From positions 5,055,208-5,119,207 of the forward strand of contig NZ_CP133264.1 in the NCBI RefSeq assembly GCF_030915445.1: a stretch of DNA of 64,000 nucleotides, given 5' to 3'. Shown piece after piece: positions 25,640-33,931 of this stretch. This DNA comes from Clostridium sp. OS1-26. Lineage in GTDB: Bacteria > Bacillota > Clostridia > Clostridiales > Clostridiaceae. The notes beneath the pieces were generated by a model that was given only the letters and a program-made list of their open reading frames with translations, was not told the origin of the DNA and did not search any database. The position numbers and the translations under genes are program-made. Each line of letters opens with the position of its first letter. The stretch's first letter is position 1.

Positions 25640-26167
25640 CTATATTAAAAGCCTCCCATTTGAAATACACCAAATTCTTCCATTAGATAACACACCACGC
25701 ATACCCTCAAAAGTGTCAGCACTAGAATATAGTAATAAACGAGCATCTGCAACAGATGCAAAACCAAAGGTTCTTTTAGGATTCCAATTGGTGTTATACT
25801 GTAACCGTCTGCTCATCTGCGCCCACCCTAACAGTGCACCTGTAACAACCCAAGCATCAGGATTACAGTATGTAAACTGTGTTGAAGTTTTAAACCAAGA
25901 TGCAGATCCTTCTGCCCAGCTAATTTGCGTTGCTACGAAACCGCCCTTTGCTTTCCACATTTCAGAAAGTGCATTTGCAGCATTGATAGCCATACTATCT
26001 CGCCCGTGGCCTATTGCAATTGATTTGATTGATGGACGAACCAGTTGAAGCAAGTTGATGAGTGCTGTTAATTCTTGTTCAGTATGTGCTGATGGTATAC
26101 TAATTTGACGAAGTAGTTCAATATTTTCTTGCCTCAATAAAGGAGAGCTATGTCTAAATTTAAACAT
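25640..26167 (-). CDS. unknown protein in alkylation-repair operon
   Basis: 175 residues, not recognised. N-terminus FKFRHSSPLLRQENIELLRQ, then IKSIAIGHGRDSMAINAANA, WAEGSASWFKTSTQFTYCNP and DAWVVTGALLGWAQMSRRLQ, and NPKRTFGFASVADARLLLYS. It is soluble with many Trp and Ser and no cysteine pair. Its ATG overlaps the stop of the Ada-type metal-binding gene (ATGTTTAA), indicating translational coupling. Base composition is less AT-rich than flanking genes. The context suggests a role in damage recognition or nucleotide handling, but this is inference. Confidence 0.75.
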   Translation of the reverse strand: MFKFRHSSPLLRQENIELLRQISIPSAHTEQELTALINLLQLVRPSIKSIAIGHGRDSMAINAANALSEMWKAKGGFVATQISWAEGSASWFKTSTQFTYCNPDAWVVTGALLGWAQMSRRLQYNTNWNPKRTFGFASVADARLLLYSSADTFEGMRGVLSNGRIWCISNGRLLI

Positions 26168-26444
26168 TTTTATCTACCTTCCTTTTTTGCTTAGATTTCC
26201 ATACAGCATATTCCTTTGGCATACAGACAGCACAAGGTCGATAACCAGCAGCGATTGCTGTTTCCTCGTCTGCAAAGAACACTCGATATTTTACATAATA
26301 TCCTTTAGCAATCGCACGTAATGCAGATGGACAATCCAAACGACCATACAATTTATTCTTACGGTGTCCACCAAATTTTCCTTTTGTTCTACTTTCATAT
26401 GGCTGTCTGTCAGCACCAATTAAGCTATATGTTTTTGGTCTCAT
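26160..26444 (-). CDS. Ada-type metal-binding domain protein
   Basis: 94 residues. Ends with a zinc-binding fold like the Ada N-terminal domain: LYGRLDCPSALRAIAKGYYV and GYRPCAVCMPKEYAVWKSK. Only three cysteines are placed as in Ada (DC ... CAVC), and the FCRPSC-type methyl-acceptor loop is replaced by LDCPSA, so it may not be a methyl acceptor. GGAGGTGA lies 8 bases before ATG 26444; an earlier ATG at 26462 overlaps the stop of the preceding gene as TAATG. It may bind DNA or a partner glycosylase. Confidence 0.8.
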   Translation of the reverse strand: MRPKTYSLIGADRQPYESRTKGKFGGHRKNKLYGRLDCPSALRAIAKGYYVKYRVFFADEETAIAAGYRPCAVCMPKEYAVWKSKQKRKVDKNV

Positions 26445-26461
26445 CCACTCAATCACCTCCA

Positions 26462-27080
26462 TTATTCAAATGATAGCTCCCATAGATAAATAGAAGCTAC
26501 AGATCCATATGATGAATATCTCTCTTTATATTTTTTAAATTCCTCTTTAGTAATGCTCTCTAAACCATAAAGCTTACATATTCCTCTACGAATTGCAATA
26601 TCACCAAAACTGATAACATCAGGTCGTTTCATTGAATTAATGAGCAGCATTTCGGCAGCCCACTTGCCAATCCCATTAAGAGAGGAAAGTCGTTTAATAA
26701 CTTCTGCGTCTGATAAATTGTACAATTCACTTAAATTGAGCTTGCCTTGCTCTATTATTTCAGCAATATTTTTTATACACTCTGCCTTCTTCATTGTCAT
26801 ACCACATCTTTGAATTTCATCAGCAGCTAGCTTAGCTATGTTTCGAAGTGTGATTTCACTAAATCCGCTCCTGCATTCTATCCCAAATGGTATGGACTGC
26901 TTTAACAGAAATAAGCTGTCCAATGATGGCATAGACTAGAGCTGCGAATAGATCGGTGATAACTATACGTTCAACTTTTCCCAAACGATCCATCGCTGCT
27001 CCAAGCGTTTTGTCTCTACTTTTCAGATAATTCATCTCTTTTTCAGCATAGTCAAAATATTTAGTCTTAACATTTTCCAT
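26462..27080 (-). pseudogene. second AlkA-like 3-methyladenine glycosylase, frameshifted
   Basis: Starts MENVKTKYFDYAEKEMNYLK; the ATG overlaps the ogt stop region by 14 bases. The frame reads through FAALVYAIIGQLISVKAVHT to WDRMQER and then stops at TAG; the next frame continues FSEITLRNIAKLAADEIQRC, LSSLNGIGKWAAEMLLINSM and the catalytic DVISFGDIAIRRGICKLYGL. The join needs one base fewer at the CC of 26865-26866 (CGGA against expected CGA). The intact paralogue at 23428 shows FGEI at this point. Either a recent mutation or a read error; the two halves together are full-length. Confidence 0.85.
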
Positions 27081-27540
27081 TTGTTTTTTCCACTGCCAGC
27101 AGATATTTCTTAACCTCCATTCCACCTGCATATCCAACTAAGCTGCCATTTGCACCAATTACACGATGACAAGGAATAAAGATAAGGATAGGATTCTTGT
27201 TATTTGCCATGCCAACTGCACGAGCAGCTTTAGGTTGATTAATGCTTTTTGCAATCTCACCATAACTACGAGTTTCTCCATATGGAATTTCCTGCAATGC
27301 CTTCCATACTGTTTGTTGAAAATCTGTGCCTACTGGTGAAAGAGGAAGTTCAAATTCTTTTCTCTTTCCTGAAAGATAGTCTAGCAGTTGTTGCCCTGCT
27401 TCTTTCAATAAGTCAGTTTCCACAACTTCAGCATCGCTCGGCAAAGTCTTTTCATTAAAATACAAATTGGTAATTGCAATTCCATTCTCAGCTATACCAA
27501 TTTTACCGATTTCCGTTTGATAGAAATATACGTTTTTCAT
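27067..27540 (-). CDS. ogt: methylated-DNA-protein-cysteine methyltransferase
   Basis: 157 residues. Active site IPCHRVIGANGSLVGYAGG with the acceptor cysteine in PCHR, preceded by the DNA-binding helix ETRSYGEIAKSINQPKAARA and the arginine finger in AARAVG. Residues 1-75 form the usual N-terminal ribonuclease H-like domain. It removes O6-methyl from guanine by suicidal transfer. It is the first gene of the minus-strand run, behind AGGAGG eight bases before the ATG. The next glycosylase gene overlaps its end. Confidence 0.97.
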   Translation of the reverse strand: MKNVYFYQTEIGKIGIAENGIAITNLYFNEKTLPSDAEVVETDLLKEAGQQLLDYLSGKRKEFELPLSPVGTDFQQTVWKALQEIPYGETRSYGEIAKSINQPKAARAVGMANNKNPILIFIPCHRVIGANGSLVGYAGGMEVKKYLLAVEKTNGKC

Positions 27541-27954
27541 TTGTGTTACCTCCTGTTATATTTAGATTTTGTGTTGATATGACTATATAATACTTTATTT
27601 TTTAAGCTAAATCTTGTGGAATATCACATTCTAATTCTTAATAAAAATCATTAAATTTTTAAACTAAAAATCTACAGTTATTAATACAAAGTACTGTATT
27701 AATAAGAGCTAACTACAAACAAAGTATGGAATCATCCCTGGGAAAAGTGTTAAAGACTGAGAATCCTCAGCCTTTTTTCAGATTAAAAATCAATATTAAT
27801 TTCAGATTTCTATTCCAAACCATGCTTTCCTTTATATAGATGGTTACATTTCCTTATGTGTTTTTCAAAATGCCCATCTTTCATATATAGACCTAATACT
27901 TTTTGCTCAATCCATGGAATAGGACAAAAATATAAACTGTATTTTTCCTCAAAT
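27541..27954. other. regulatory and spacer region before ogt
   Basis: Should carry the promoter of the alkylation operon. On the plus strand a hairpin CTGAG/CTCAG followed by CCTTTTTT (27757-27778) looks like a terminator left over from the vanished front part of the PTS gene. I could not pick out a convincing Ada box by eye. Confidence 0.45.
27753..27778 (+). terminator. short plus-strand terminator
   Basis: GACTGAGAATCCTCAGCC followed by a T6 tract. The stem is short (5 bp plus G-C neighbours) but the T tract is good. Confidence 0.55.
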
Positions 27955-28402
27955 CTCTTTCGGGTTACATTGGGGTATTGTGCCAATTATCTTGGCAAAT
28001 CTTGCAACAGGTGGAGACCCACTTTATGCAATGGCAGGCGTCTGTGGCTTTGCTCAAGTTGGCGTAGCAGTAGCTATCTTCTTCAAAACAAAGGATAACA
28101 AATTAAAAGCACTTTCAGGTTCAGCAATTCTTCCAGGTGCCCTAAGCGGTGTAACAGAACCAATCATTTATGGTTTATTGATGCCATATCGCAAGACATT
28201 ATTCTATGTAATCATCGGTGGTGCACTAGGTGGTGCAATTAATGGTTCCTTAAATGTAAAAATGATATCATTTGCATTTGCAAGTTTCTTAAGTATTCCT
28301 ACCAATGCACCAATATTATCATACTGTATAGGTGCAGCTGCAGCCTTTATTACAGCAATTATGTTAACGTTTATTTTAGGTTATGAAACAAAAGAAAAAT
28401 AA
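27955..28402 (+). pseudogene. 3-prime remnant of a PTS EIIC permease
   Basis: Frame without start: FGLHWGIVPIILANLATGGD, then PLYAMAGVCGFAQVGVAVAI, GVTEPIIYGLLMPYRK and PTNAPILSYCIGAAAAFITA to a normal C-terminus. This is the last ~150 residues of a glucoside-type EIIC sugar permease of the phosphotransferase system; the first ~300 residues and any EIIB part are missing. The end carries a terminator (28420). Confidence 0.75.
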
Positions 28403-28419
28403 AATTAATTAATATAACT

Positions 28420-28455
28420 ATCAGAGCATATATCGATGTATGCTCTGATCTTTTA
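28420..28455 (+). terminator. terminator after the PTS remnant
   Basis: ATCAGAGCATA and TATGCTCTGAT form an 11-bp stem with loop TATCGATG, followed by CTTTT. Confidence 0.8.
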
Positions 28456-28546
28456 GAATAAAAAATTAAGAAGTGAAATATCGTAAGAAAAACAAAACTA
28501 TTTTTGATATAATTGTGTATAGAGTAAGGAGAGGAGGTAATACCTT

Positions 28547-29116
28547 ATGGAATTGATAGATGAAGAAAAATGGAGAGCTGTTGTAGACTGTGATAGTAAA
28601 TATGATGGCATATTTTATTATGGCGTTAAAACTACAGGTATTGTTTGTAGACCGTCCTGTAAGTCAAAAGAACCGAAGAGAAACAATGTCTTGTTCTTTG
28701 ATAATATAGAAGATGCTTATGCTATCGGTTTGCGTCCTTGTAAAAGATGTAGACCTGAATTAATTGAATTTAATCCAATAGCTGATTTAGCAAAGAAGAC
28801 AAAGCATATTTATGACACCTATTATGCTGATAGAGGAAACCTCCTGTTGCAAATAAGTAAATTGAGTATTAGTCAAAATCATCTAATTAATATATTTCGT
28901 GAACAATACAATATGACACCAGTTGAATATGTAAACAAAGTCCGAATAGAAAAAGCCAAGGAATTGCTTACTGGAAGTGAGTACAATATTTTAAACATTG
29001 CTTTTCAATGCGGATTTGGCAGTTTATCTACCTTTTATGAATTTTTTAAAAAGGAAGTAGGATTCCCACCAAAAGAATATCGTAAAATAAACGGCCTATT
29101 AAAAGAAAGTTCTTAA
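28547..29116 (+). CDS. AdaA-type methylphosphotriester acceptor and AraC regulator, copy 2
   Basis: 189 residues, same architecture as copy 1: YGVKTTGIVCRPSCKSKEPK with acceptor cysteine, GLRPCKRCRPELIEF, then AraC-type helices LINIFREQYNMTPVEYVNKV and IAFQCGFGSLSTFYEFFKKE. GAGAGGAGGTAAT precedes the ATG. The two copies share the same start (MALIDDEKW against MELIDEEKW) but differ elsewhere. It is divergent from the alkylation operon, with the PTS relic between, and may act as a second regulator. Confidence 0.93.
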   Translation: MELIDEEKWRAVVDCDSKYDGIFYYGVKTTGIVCRPSCKSKEPKRNNVLFFDNIEDAYAIGLRPCKRCRPELIEFNPIADLAKKTKHIYDTYYADRGNLLLQISKLSISQNHLINIFREQYNMTPVEYVNKVRIEKAKELLTGSEYNILNIAFQCGFGSLSTFYEFFKKEVGFPPKEYRKINGLLKESS

Positions 29117-29271
29117 TTATAAACAGCGCATGAAAACCATAGCTTGACCTTTATGCCCTGTTTATAATTATATCTGGAAGCAATGGACAAATGGGGAAAG
29201 TACTTTGTAGATACCTTTATGAGTTTAAATCATACATCTCAAAAATAAATAAGGTTATCGCTGATTATTAA

Positions 29272-29616
29272 TCAACGATAACCTTGTTTATGAGCCATTG
29301 AATGGACTATTCCAAGTGTAGCATTAGAAACTGACATTCCAGCTAAGCATTGAGCTACATGCATATCTTTTCTATCTTGTTCTTCTCCATTAAATGATTT
29401 AGCTAAACTATCAACAATCATTTCTATTGATTTTATAGCTAGTGCATCAGTGAACGGGTTTCTAGCAGTTGAAACATAAGCCTCAAAAGAATGGGTTAAA
29501 GCATCCATTCCGCTATCATCAATTAATGTCTTAGGCATGTTTTTCACTAAGTTCGTGTCAACTATAGCAACATCTGGAGTTATATTATAGTCAGCGTTTT
29601 GTGCCCTTAAACACAA
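29272..29616 (-). pseudogene. internal fragment of an iron-containing alcohol dehydrogenase
   Basis: Reads TPDVAIVDTNLVKNMPKTLI, DDSGMDALTHSFEAYVSTAR and CLAGMSVSNATLGIVHSMAH, the central part of the Fe-ADH family (as in AdhE or butanol dehydrogenase), with the first iron ligand Asp and His present. Both ends are missing and the next residues are unrelated. Dead gene piece. Confidence 0.8.
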
Positions 29617-29754
29617 GTATTAGTATAAGCCTATTCATTTCTTAAAAAAAGGAGGCACTTTTTGGTAGTACGGTTTCAAAAAGGTAGGAAATATGTATTT
29701 ATAATAAAAGAAAATTTTTTTACATTTTCTATACATCAGAACAAACTTATAATT

Positions 29755-29935
29755 TTGATCTAACCATAACATATAAGTATTACCTCATATGTTATAGTTA
29801 TCTCTAATCCTTGCAATATCTATAATGTGCAACATATGAGTTTCATTAGTAATGATAAATTTCTAATCCTCTAACCCCTTTAAACATCTATGCTCTAAAA
29901 TAACATATAAGTAACTTTCCCTCATATGTCACTTC
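29755..29935. repeat. two short hairpin repeats
   Basis: TAACATATAAGTATTACCTC followed by ATATGTTA (near 29767) and TAACATATAAGTAACTTTCC with CTCATATGTCA (near 29901) are two copies of one short inverted repeat about 135 bases apart, in otherwise featureless AT-rich DNA. Confidence 0.4.
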
Positions 29936-30092
29936 TCTCTATCCATTTATATACAAATGTTCTAAAGCATTTATATTTTTGTACATTCAAATAATGATAA
30001 CCAGACCCAGGAGGAGCTACCACCAAAACATTTTTTTCATCAGTATAAACTGCATTTCTCTGATAATCATCTAAATTTCCGTCTTTAAACAT
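29922..30092 (-). pseudogene. N-terminal relic of a UvrD-like helicase
   Basis: ATG after GGAGAAAAC. Reads MFKDGNLDDYQRNAVYTDEK, NVLVVAPPGSGY and then unrelated residues to a TGA. The Q-motif (DDYQRNAV) and the first half of Walker A are intact and the frame diverges exactly after GSG. It is the 5-prime end of a second helicase gene, related to that at 17633. Confidence 0.75.
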
Positions 30093-30299
30093 AGTTTTCT
30101 CCCTTTATATATTTTAAGCATACATTATATGATAAACCCTATTATATAATTATATCAAATAAATTTTAAATATATTGTATAATACATTCTTAGTTTTTTT
30201 ACACTATTGTAATAATATTAGTAAAGTATTACAATATTTATATATATATGATTGTTAACATTTATTGATTTTACTAAAACAAATAAGGGAGATTTAACT

Positions 30300-31780
30300 A
30301 TGGAATTCATAAAAAATTTTGACGTAAGAAATGGAAGAAATCTTACTATGTTAGTTGATTTCTACGAACTTACAATGGGGAATGGATATTTAGAAAGTGA
30401 AGTTGGAAATAAAACAGCTTATTTTGATATGTTTTTTAGAAGGGTTCCTGACGACGGAGGATATTGTATTATGGCAGGTGTTCAACAGATAATTGAATAT
30501 CTTTCAAATCTAGAGTTCTCTGCTGAAGATATAGAATATTTAAAAAGTAAAAACATCTTCTCTGAAAAGTTTTTAAACTATTTGAGAAATTTTAAATTCT
30601 GCTGCGATGTGTGGGCTGTTCCTGAAGGAAATCCAGTATTTCCGAATGAGCCTTTAGTTGTTGTAAAAGGCCCTGCTATTCAAGCTCAGTTTGTTGAAAC
30701 AATGATTCTTTTAACTGTAAATCATCAAACATTAATTGCTACAAAAGCTAATAGAATCTGTAGAGCTGCTGAGGGAAAAGCTGTAATGGAGTTTGGTTCT
30801 AGAAGAGCTCAAGGATATGATGGAGCAATTTATGGAGCAAGAGCTGCCGCTATTGGCGGATGTAATTCTACAGCATGTGCAATCGCTGAGCAAATGTTTG
30901 GTATACCAGCAGTTGGTACTATGGCTCATAGTTGGATACAACTTTTCCCAGATGAATATGAAGCCTTTAAAGCATGGGCCGAGGTTTATCCAGATAACTG
31001 TACTCTTCTTATAGATACATATAATGTATTAAAATCTGGTTTACCTAATGCTATAAAGGTTTTCAATGAAGTTTTATTACCTAAAGGTTATAGACCAAAA
31101 GGTATAAGATTAGACAGTGGAGATATTACCTACTTATCAAAAAGTGTAGAGAAATACTTGATGAGGCTGGATTTAGTGATGTAAACATTGTTGTGTCCAA
31201 CTCTCTTGACGAATTTATTATAAGAGATGTATTAAGTCAGGGAGCGGTAATTGACTCTTTTGGAGTTGGTGAAAGACTTATAACTGCAAAATCAGAACCT
31301 GTATTTGGAGGAGTTTATAAGCTTGCTGCTGTAGAAGATAATGATGGCACTATAATTCCTAAAATAAAGATAAGCGAAAATGAAGAAAAAATAACTAATC
31401 CTGGCTTTAAGAAAATCTACAGAATATTCGATAAATCAAATAATAAAGCTATAGCAGATTTAATAACTCTTGCTGAAGAAAATATAGATGAAAGTAATCC
31501 TATAGAATTATTTAACCCTGTTTACACATGGAAAAAGAAAAAAATTAAGGATTACTATGTAAAAGAACTTTTAGTAAAAATCTTTGATAAAGGCAATCTA
31601 GTGTACGAAAGCCCTGATGTAATGGAAATTAGAAAAATTGTTCAAGAAGAAACAGAAAAATTATGGCCTGAAGTTTTAAGATTTGAAAATCCTCATAATT
31701 ACTATGTAGATTTATCAAGAAAACTTTGGGATCTAAAAGAAGCGCTACTTCATAAGTACTCCAGCAAGTACGTTGAATAA
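30300..31780 (+). CDS. pncB: nicotinate phosphoribosyltransferase, frameshifted
   Basis: Two consecutive frames form one protein of about 490 residues. Part 1 (to 31184): MEFIKNFDVRNGRNLTMLVD, MEFGSRRAQGYDGAIYGARA (catalytic), FPDEYEAFKAWAEVYPDNCT, LLIDTYNVLKSG and GIRLDSGDITYLSK. Part 2: DEAGFSDVNIVVSNSLDEFI, IDSFGVGERLITAKSEPVFG and onward. They join if the A5 run at 31139-31143 had six bases (SKKCREILDEAG). The enzyme makes nicotinate mononucleotide for NAD salvage. Start 30300 is 7 bases after GGGAGA. All catalytic residues are present, so a read error is as likely as true loss. Confidence 0.93.
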
Positions 31781-31790
31781 AATTTAATTT

Positions 31791-31832
31791 ATAATAAAAG
31801 GACAGAAAATAAATAGTCTGTCCTTTTATTAT
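31791..31832. terminator. bidirectional terminator, perfect 16-bp stem
   Basis: ATAATAAAAGGACAGA pairs perfectly with TCTGTCCTTTTATTAT around a 10-base loop, between convergent genes. Both strands carry a T-rich side. Confidence 0.9.
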
Positions 31833-31833
31833 G

Positions 31834-32058
31834 CTAAAAAAATTGATTTCTTTCTTCGAAAAATGACTTTCCTATAAATGGAAAATCTTTTTCATATAAT
31901 TCTACTAAATCATTTCTATTTCCTAATGCTTCACATGAATATTGAGAGACTTTTTTGAAAGGGCAAATTCCTCCAGTATCCTTATAGTTATATAGAGCAC
32001 ATCCTTTAAAGCACTCTACATCCTTATCATAAGTTGATAAAAATGGGCATTCATCCAT
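31834..32058 (-). CDS. small cysteine-rich protein
   Basis: 74 residues starting MDECPFLSTYDKDVECFKGC, followed by GGICPFKKVSQYSCEALGNR. Five or six cysteines in short spacings suggest a metal or Fe-S site. Family not recognised by name. The ribosome site GGAGAAGG fits ATG 32058 rather than a GTG at 32067. It is convergent with pncB and divergent from the HxlR gene. Confidence 0.65.
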   Translation of the reverse strand: MDECPFLSTYDKDVECFKGCALYNYKDTGGICPFKKVSQYSCEALGNRNDLVELYEKDFPFIGKSFFEERNQFF

Positions 32059-32232
32059 AGTCAACACCTTCTCCCCAAAAGATATAATTCAAGCTAACCT
32101 TATTATACAATAACAAATTAGAAAATTGAATATAATTTACTAAATTTTTAAAATTTTCTTATGTCTACTTTAAAGTTTTCTAAATATAATAAATTGAATA
32201 TAATATACTTAAATGATATAATTTTGTAGTGA

Positions 32233-32274
32233 TATACGTTCATACCCTATACAACTATTAGGTATGAACGTATA
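32233..32274. promoter_or_regulatory. perfect inverted repeat operator upstream of hxlR-type gene
   Basis: TATACGTTCATACC (32233-32246) and GGTATGAACGTATA (32261-32274) are perfect 14-bp arms separated by 14 bases, 36 bases before the HxlR-family start. HxlR proteins are dimers that bind such palindromes, so autoregulation is likely. Confidence 0.75.
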
Positions 32275-32310
32275 TAAAGTATACTACACATTTTTAAAAG
32301 GAGCATTGCT

Positions 32311-32667
32311 ATGAACAAAGGATGTAATGTTATGAAAATACGTAACAAAGAGTACACTTGTTCAATGGAGTTAACATTGGACATTATAGGAGGAAAGTGG
32401 AAGACACTTATACTATGGCATTTAGGTGTTGGCGGAACCAAAAGATTCAGTGAAGTTAAAAAAGCCCTTCCTGGAATTACGCAGAAAATGTTAACTCAAC
32501 AGTTAAGAGAACTAGAAGCAGACGGCATGATAAATAGGAAAATTTATGCTCAGGTACCTCCAAAAGTAGAATACTCCTTGACTGAGGAAGGACAAAGCCT
32601 TATGCCTATCTTAGGTACTATGTGTAAATGGGGCAAAGATTATTATGATAAATACGAAGCTAAATAA
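32311..32667 (+). CDS. HxlR-family transcriptional regulator
   Basis: 118 residues. Winged helix: YTCSMELTLDIIGGKWKTLI, then LGVGGTKRFSEVKKALPGIT and QKMLTQQLRELEADGMINRK, with wing YAQVPPKVEYSLTEEG. HxlR members respond to redox stress, aldehydes or drugs; a cysteine just before the domain (TCSME) and one at the C-terminus (TMCKWGK) could sense thiol stress, as known for some members. AAAGGAG lies 7 bases before the ATG. It precedes a small membrane protein, 77 bases away, that it may control. Confidence 0.93.
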   Translation: MNKGCNVMKIRNKEYTCSMELTLDIIGGKWKTLILWHLGVGGTKRFSEVKKALPGITQKMLTQQLRELEADGMINRKIYAQVPPKVEYSLTEEGQSLMPILGTMCKWGKDYYDKYEAK

Positions 32668-32696
32668 GTAGTACAACTATTTACTACTTATTTTTT
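32666..32696 (+). terminator. terminator after HxlR gene
   Basis: AAGTAGTA and TACTACTT pair, followed by ATTTTTTATTTTT. It overlaps the stop codon. Confidence 0.85.
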
Positions 32697-32744
32697 ATTT
32701 TTGGTTAAACTATTATCATCAAACCTATGAAAGGAGTTGTTATT

Positions 32745-33092
32745 ATGTATTTGACAAGTATCTCCCTCTCCTATTTTATTTTAGGAGTTGCTATAGCAGC
32801 TATTGCAGCTTATTTGTATTTTAAATTGTTAGTTACTAAAACCTCTCCTGAAAGCCCTCAGAAAGATAAAATAATCCGCCAGATGAAAGATCCTGAAAGC
32901 TGGAGAATAAAAAACGGAAGAATGGCTAATGTATGTATGTTTTGGTTTATAATTTCTATAATAATTTATGCTTCTATAAAATTTTTATTTAAAGTGCAAC
33001 TGATTTCAATAATATATTTATTAATATATGCAGTTCTCATAGTTCTATCCTTTATATTTGCTGCAAGAGTACAGAAGAAGGCATCTGCATAA
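32745..33092 (+). CDS. small multi-pass membrane protein
   Basis: 115 residues with three hydrophobic segments: YFILGVAIAAIAAYLYFKLL, VCMFWFIISIIIYASIKFLF and IIYLLIYAVLIVLSFIFAAR, and a charged loop between the first two. No motif recognised. AAAGGAG lies 8 bases before ATG 32745; an earlier ATG at 32727 overlaps the site. Downstream of the HxlR regulator, so possibly part of its response. Confidence 0.7.
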   Translation: MYLTSISLSYFILGVAIAAIAAYLYFKLLVTKTSPESPQKDKIIRQMKDPESWRIKNGRMANVCMFWFIISIIIYASIKFLFKVQLISIIYLLIYAVLIVLSFIFAARVQKKASA

Positions 33093-33113
33093 GATTGCCT
33101 TCTTTAAATTTTT
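33075..33113. terminator. convergent terminator
   Basis: AAGAAGGCA and TGCCTTCTT pair with a 12-base loop, overlapping the 3-prime end of the membrane-protein gene and facing the Nudix gene; serves both strands. Confidence 0.8.
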
Positions 33114-33720
33114 ATATATTTCTTTTTATTATATCCACAAAAGATTTTATAATTAATGCTGTAAATCCCCATATTATATGATTATCATATTTATAAAAGT
33201 ACTCTGGCATTTTACCACTTCTAAATTTATAATTTTTCCCATTTCTTATAAGATGATAAGGAAATTCGCTTCCTGGCTCTGGTATTATTGAAAGTTCATG
33301 CAACATAGGCGAATCTTCTAAAAAGAATTCTAGAGGCACCTTAAAAATATGATCAACTTCAGCTTTATTAGGCTCTATTTCAGACTTATTTGTTTTAGCT
33401 ATAAAGGGATATATCATGAAATTATATGGTGTAACAATATAATCCATACTTCCTATAAATTCTATGTCTTCTCTTTTAAGATTTAATTCCTCCATTGTTT
33501 CTCTTATTGAGGCTTTTTCTGGAGATTCTCCTTTCTCTAGCTTACCTCCTGGAAGGCATATATCTCCTGGTTGATGTCTTAAATTCAAAGCCCTAACTTC
33601 AAAAATCACATTAGTTTTACCATTATCTTCGCAAAGCAAAATCATTACTGCACTTTTCTTGTATGGTCCTATTATTCCAGCTTCTCTATTAGCAAATATA
33701 TTTTGTATTTTATCTAACAT
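33112..33720 (-). CDS. Nudix hydrolase, CoA pyrophosphatase-like
   Basis: 202 residues. The Nudix box GGKLEKGESPEKASIRETME then ELNL is complete (G-x5-E-x7-RE-x2-EE). It is preceded by ALNLRHQPGDICLPG, the short motif seen in CoA- and coenzyme-directed members (NudL-type), and followed by MDYIVTPYNFMIYPFIAKTN. It cleaves nucleoside diphosphate-linked molecules, most probably CoA, releasing AMP-type products. Other Nudix substrates remain possible. Confidence 0.85.
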   Translation of the reverse strand: MLDKIQNIFANREAGIIGPYKKSAVMILLCEDNGKTNVIFEVRALNLRHQPGDICLPGGKLEKGESPEKASIRETMEELNLKREDIEFIGSMDYIVTPYNFMIYPFIAKTNKSEIEPNKAEVDHIFKVPLEFFLEDSPMLHELSIIPEPGSEFPYHLIRNGKNYKFRSGKMPEYFYKYDNHIIWGFTALIIKSFVDIIKRNI

Positions 33721-33931
33721 AAATGAATGTCCTCCTTAATATTAAGTAATTTTAAATTATAGCTCAATTGCTTTTACATAGTAACCTTATATATAAAATT
33801 TAACGGATTTAGCTCAATATAGTCGATTGTCAAATTTTATTGTAAGTGATATACTGAAAAATGTCATGCTTTAATTATAATATTTTCAGTAAAATATGTA
33901 CACAAATTTACGGTAAATGGAGAGATGAACA

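Noticed and set aside
27660..27760. LicT/BglG-type antiterminator site before the PTS remnant
   Set aside because: The terminator hairpin is present, but the conserved RAT sequence could not be found.
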